From positions 13,651 to 57,232 of the forward strand of contig NZ_MJGN01000034.1 in NCBI RefSeq assembly GCF_001865065.1: a stretch of DNA of 43,582 nt, read 5' to 3'. A program made the translations under genes and the position numbers. Below, in pieces: positions 41,847 to 43,582 of the stretch (within the stretch, counting starts at the first letter, position 1; the number at the start of each line of letters is the position of its first letter). The DNA comes from Curtobacterium sp. MCBA15_008 (GTDB lineage: Bacteria > Actinomycetota > Actinomycetes > Actinomycetales > Microbacteriaceae). Below the pieces are notes generated by a model, which did no database searches, had not been told where the DNA came from, and saw only the letters and a program-made list of their open reading frames with translations.

Positions 41847-42491
41847 CTAGCCCGACGCGCGCTTGGTCCGGCCGAGCGCGACCTCGCGGCGTGCACGCTC
41901 GAGCGCGAGTCCCGCGGCGGCGTCAGGGTCCCGCAGGAGCCGTCGGACGTCGGCGGCGTGCTCCCGGACGCCCTCGTCACGGCGGTCCTCGGCCGCGTCG
42001 AGCACCGGACCGACGGTCTCCTCGCCGAGTGCGACCATCGCCCGGCTCAGCGCGAGACGGGTGTCACGATCGCCCTGCCCGAGGTCACGAGCGAGCCGGC
42101 GTGCCAGGTCGGGGCGTTCGGCGTCCGGTGCGAGCCGGACCGACGCACGCCAGGCGGTCCGGACGACACCGCGGTCGACGTCCTCGAGCCGCGCCACGAC
42201 CGCCGCGTACACCGAGCGGTCGCCGATCTTCGACAGGGTGTGCAGCGCCTGGCTCCGTGCCTGTGCCTCCGGCCGCTCCAGCTCGGGGAGGAGCCGGGGG
42301 ACGACGGACTCGGCCGGCAGCCGCACGAGCGCCCACGTGAGCATCTCCCGCACCTGCAGGTCGGGTTCGACGGCGCACTGCTCGACGAGGACGTCGAGGT
42401 CCGTCGGGTCGGGGGTCGTGCCGGCCTCCATCACGGCCCGGAGCCGGACGGTGGGACGGGGGTCGCTGAGGGACGAGGTGAGCGTGGACAT
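41847..42491 (-). CDS. HEAT-repeat protein
   Basis: This 214-residue all-helical protein is built of about five HEAT-like helical pairs (for example RPTVRLRAVMEAG, LQVREMLTWALVRLP, AQARSQALHTLSKIG, GVVRTAWRASVRL, RDTRLALSRAMVALG). Such repeats form curved scaffolds for protein or nucleic-acid binding, and some bacterial members are lyases acting on phycobilins or DNA glycosylases (AlkD). No AlkD active-site pattern stands out. The ATG at 42491 is used; the open frame upstream overlaps the divergent reductase and is a shadow. Function unknown beyond the fold. Confidence 0.88.
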   Translation of the reverse strand: MSTLTSSLSDPRPTVRLRAVMEAGTTPDPTDLDVLVEQCAVEPDLQVREMLTWALVRLPAESVVPRLLPELERPEAQARSQALHTLSKIGDRSVYAAVVARLEDVDRGVVRTAWRASVRLAPDAERPDLARRLARDLGQGDRDTRLALSRAMVALGEETVGPVLDAAEDRRDEGVREHAADVRRLLRDPDAAAGLALERARREVALGRTKRASG

Positions 42492-42585
42492 GATCGCCCC
42501 CAGCAGACCCCACCGACCTGAAAGCGCACCCGGTGGCGGGCATACCGTGGCGTCGTTCGATCGTTCCGACCTGAAAGGACCTCGC

Positions 42586-43539
42586 ATGCCCCACATCGGT
42601 ACCAGTGACCTCACCGTCTTCCCGCTCGCCCTCGGCGGCAACGTCTTCGGCTGGACCGCCGACGAGCAGACCTCGCACCGGGTGCTCGACGCCTACGCCG
42701 GTGCCGGCGGCGACTTCGTGGACACCGCGGACGTGTACTCCGCCTGGGCCCCCGGCAACGAGGGCGGCGAGTCGGAGCGCGTCATCGGGTCGTGGCTCCG
42801 CGCCTCCGGCAAGCGCGACGACGTGGTGATCGCCACGAAGGTCTCACAGCATCCGCGGTTCTCCGGCCTCAGCGCCGAGAACGTCGCCGCTGCCGCGCGC
42901 GCCAGCCTCGAGCGTCTCGGTTCGGACCGCATCGACCTCTACTACGCGCACTTCGACGACGAGTCGACCCCGCTCGAGGAGACCGTCCGCGCGTTCGACC
43001 AGCTCGTGCGCGAGGGACTCGTCCGGTACACGGCGATCTCGAACTACTCGCGCGACCGCGCCGAGGAGTGGATCCGCATCGCGAAGGACAACGGTCTCGC
43101 CCTGCCTGTCGCGATCCAGCCGCACTACAACCTCGTCACCCGCGAGCCCTACGAGTCGGACATCGCCCCGCTCGCCGCTGCCGAGGGCCTCGGCGTGGTG
43201 CCGTACTTCTCGCTGGCCGCGGGCTTCCTCACGGGCAAGTACCGCACGAAGGACGACTTCGCCGGCAAGGACCGCGAGGGGCAGGTCTCGGGCTACTTCT
43301 CCGACGAGGGCCTGGCCGTCGTGGACGCCCTCTCGACCATCGCCGAGGCCCACGGGGTCGAGGTCGCGACCGTGGCCCTGGCGTGGCTGCAGGCGCAGCC
43401 GGACGTCGTCGCGCCGATCGCCAGCGCCCGGAACACCGAGCAGCTGCCGGCACTGCTGGCGTCGGCGGAGCTGGAGCTCACCCCGGAGGAGCTGCGCACC
43501 CTGTCCGACGTGTCGGCGAAGGTGCCCGCCGCGGCCTGA
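42586..43539 (+). CDS. Aldo/keto reductase
   Basis: This 317-residue NADPH-dependent oxidoreductase of the AKR (TIM-barrel) superfamily reduces carbonyls. The catalytic tetrad is D46 (FVDTAD), Y51 (DVYS), K85 (IATKV) and H122 (YYAHFDD). The NADP site is represented by the late APIASARNTEQL segment. Length and the HIGTSDLTVFPLALGGNVFG start match the voltage-gated-channel-beta/YajO-like group common in actinobacteria. Substrate unknown. AAAGGA lies upstream of the ATG at 42586. The divergent HEAT-repeat gene starts 94 bases away. Confidence 0.95.
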   Translation: MPHIGTSDLTVFPLALGGNVFGWTADEQTSHRVLDAYAGAGGDFVDTADVYSAWAPGNEGGESERVIGSWLRASGKRDDVVIATKVSQHPRFSGLSAENVAAAARASLERLGSDRIDLYYAHFDDESTPLEETVRAFDQLVREGLVRYTAISNYSRDRAEEWIRIAKDNGLALPVAIQPHYNLVTREPYESDIAPLAAAEGLGVVPYFSLAAGFLTGKYRTKDDFAGKDREGQVSGYFSDEGLAVVDALSTIAEAHGVEVATVALAWLQAQPDVVAPIASARNTEQLPALLASAELELTPEELRTLSDVSAKVPAAA

Positions 43540-43582
43540 CGCCGCCGGCACCGTCCTGGAACGACATCGTCGACGTCGTACG

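Noticed and set aside
43540..43582. Window edge after the aldo/keto reductase
   Set aside because: 43 bases without a clear hairpin or gene start.

Overview
This window is GC-rich chromosomal DNA (third codon positions almost all G or C, many GTG starts) from a high-GC Gram-positive actinobacterium. Gene content and protein style (purSQL operon, DUF559 protein, iron-box lipoprotein, YhgE/Pip exporter, secreted S8 protease) fit family Microbacteriaceae, and Curtobacterium or a close relative is my best guess. That placement is inference from recognised families, not a database result. I see no rRNA, tRNA, insertion sequence, prophage or CRISPR array. The gene density is that of ordinary core chromosome.

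Layout. 1-5.7 kb: catalase with its Fur-family regulator, a CtaG-like membrane protein, and a PadR regulator/DHA2 efflux pair. 5.8-10.1 kb: purS-purQ-purL with overlapping ends, then a D-2-hydroxyacid dehydrogenase. 10.2-16 kb: lactonase-fold protein/chorismate mutase pair, DUF1304 protein, iron-box siderophore-binding lipoprotein divergent from aroE, and an ohr-ychJ-SDR operon. 16.2-21.6 kb: membrane proteins, a YedK/HMCES homologue, two tandem unknown small paralogues, low-molecular-weight tyrosine phosphatase with purA, and a 56-residue ORF. 21.6-28.9 kb: a 1222-residue secreted subtilisin-like protease divergent from a TetR operon that contains a catalytically dead ABC-ATPase homologue and a YhgE/Pip permease. 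29-35.4 kb: uronate-dehydrogenase-like protein, DUF559 protein, LacI and TetR regulators, SpoU methyltransferase, HAD phosphatase and a Tam-like methyltransferase. 35.5-39.3 kb: L,D-transpeptidase, secreted PAP2 phosphatase and CPBP protease. 39.3-41.7 kb: a DtxR/MntR-type regulator next to a cation exchanger whose leader carries a yybP-ykoY-type manganese riboswitch. 41.8-43.5 kb: HEAT-repeat protein and aldo/keto reductase.

The most striking non-genic signals are two dispersed families of palindromic intergenic repeats. Family A has five copies of about 60 bp with GTCGAGGGAGCAG ends. Family B is built on GGACTGGAGGCGCGG; four copies are complete hairpins, one is partial, one is a half-site, and one more intrudes into a gene's 3' end. 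Two family-B arms encode an identical PRLQ tail in unrelated proteins. Several genes start 6-8 bases after a -10-like box, which suggests leaderless mRNAs.

Functionally the window is mixed housekeeping: purine synthesis (purSQL, purA), aromatic amino acids (aroE, chorismate mutase), peroxide defence (catalase, Ohr, Fur), metal homeostasis (iron-box lipoprotein, MntR-like regulator plus Mn riboswitch) and envelope export or remodelling. Candidates for something undescribed are the TetR/pseudo-ATPase/YhgE operon, the tandem small-protein pair and the two repeat families.
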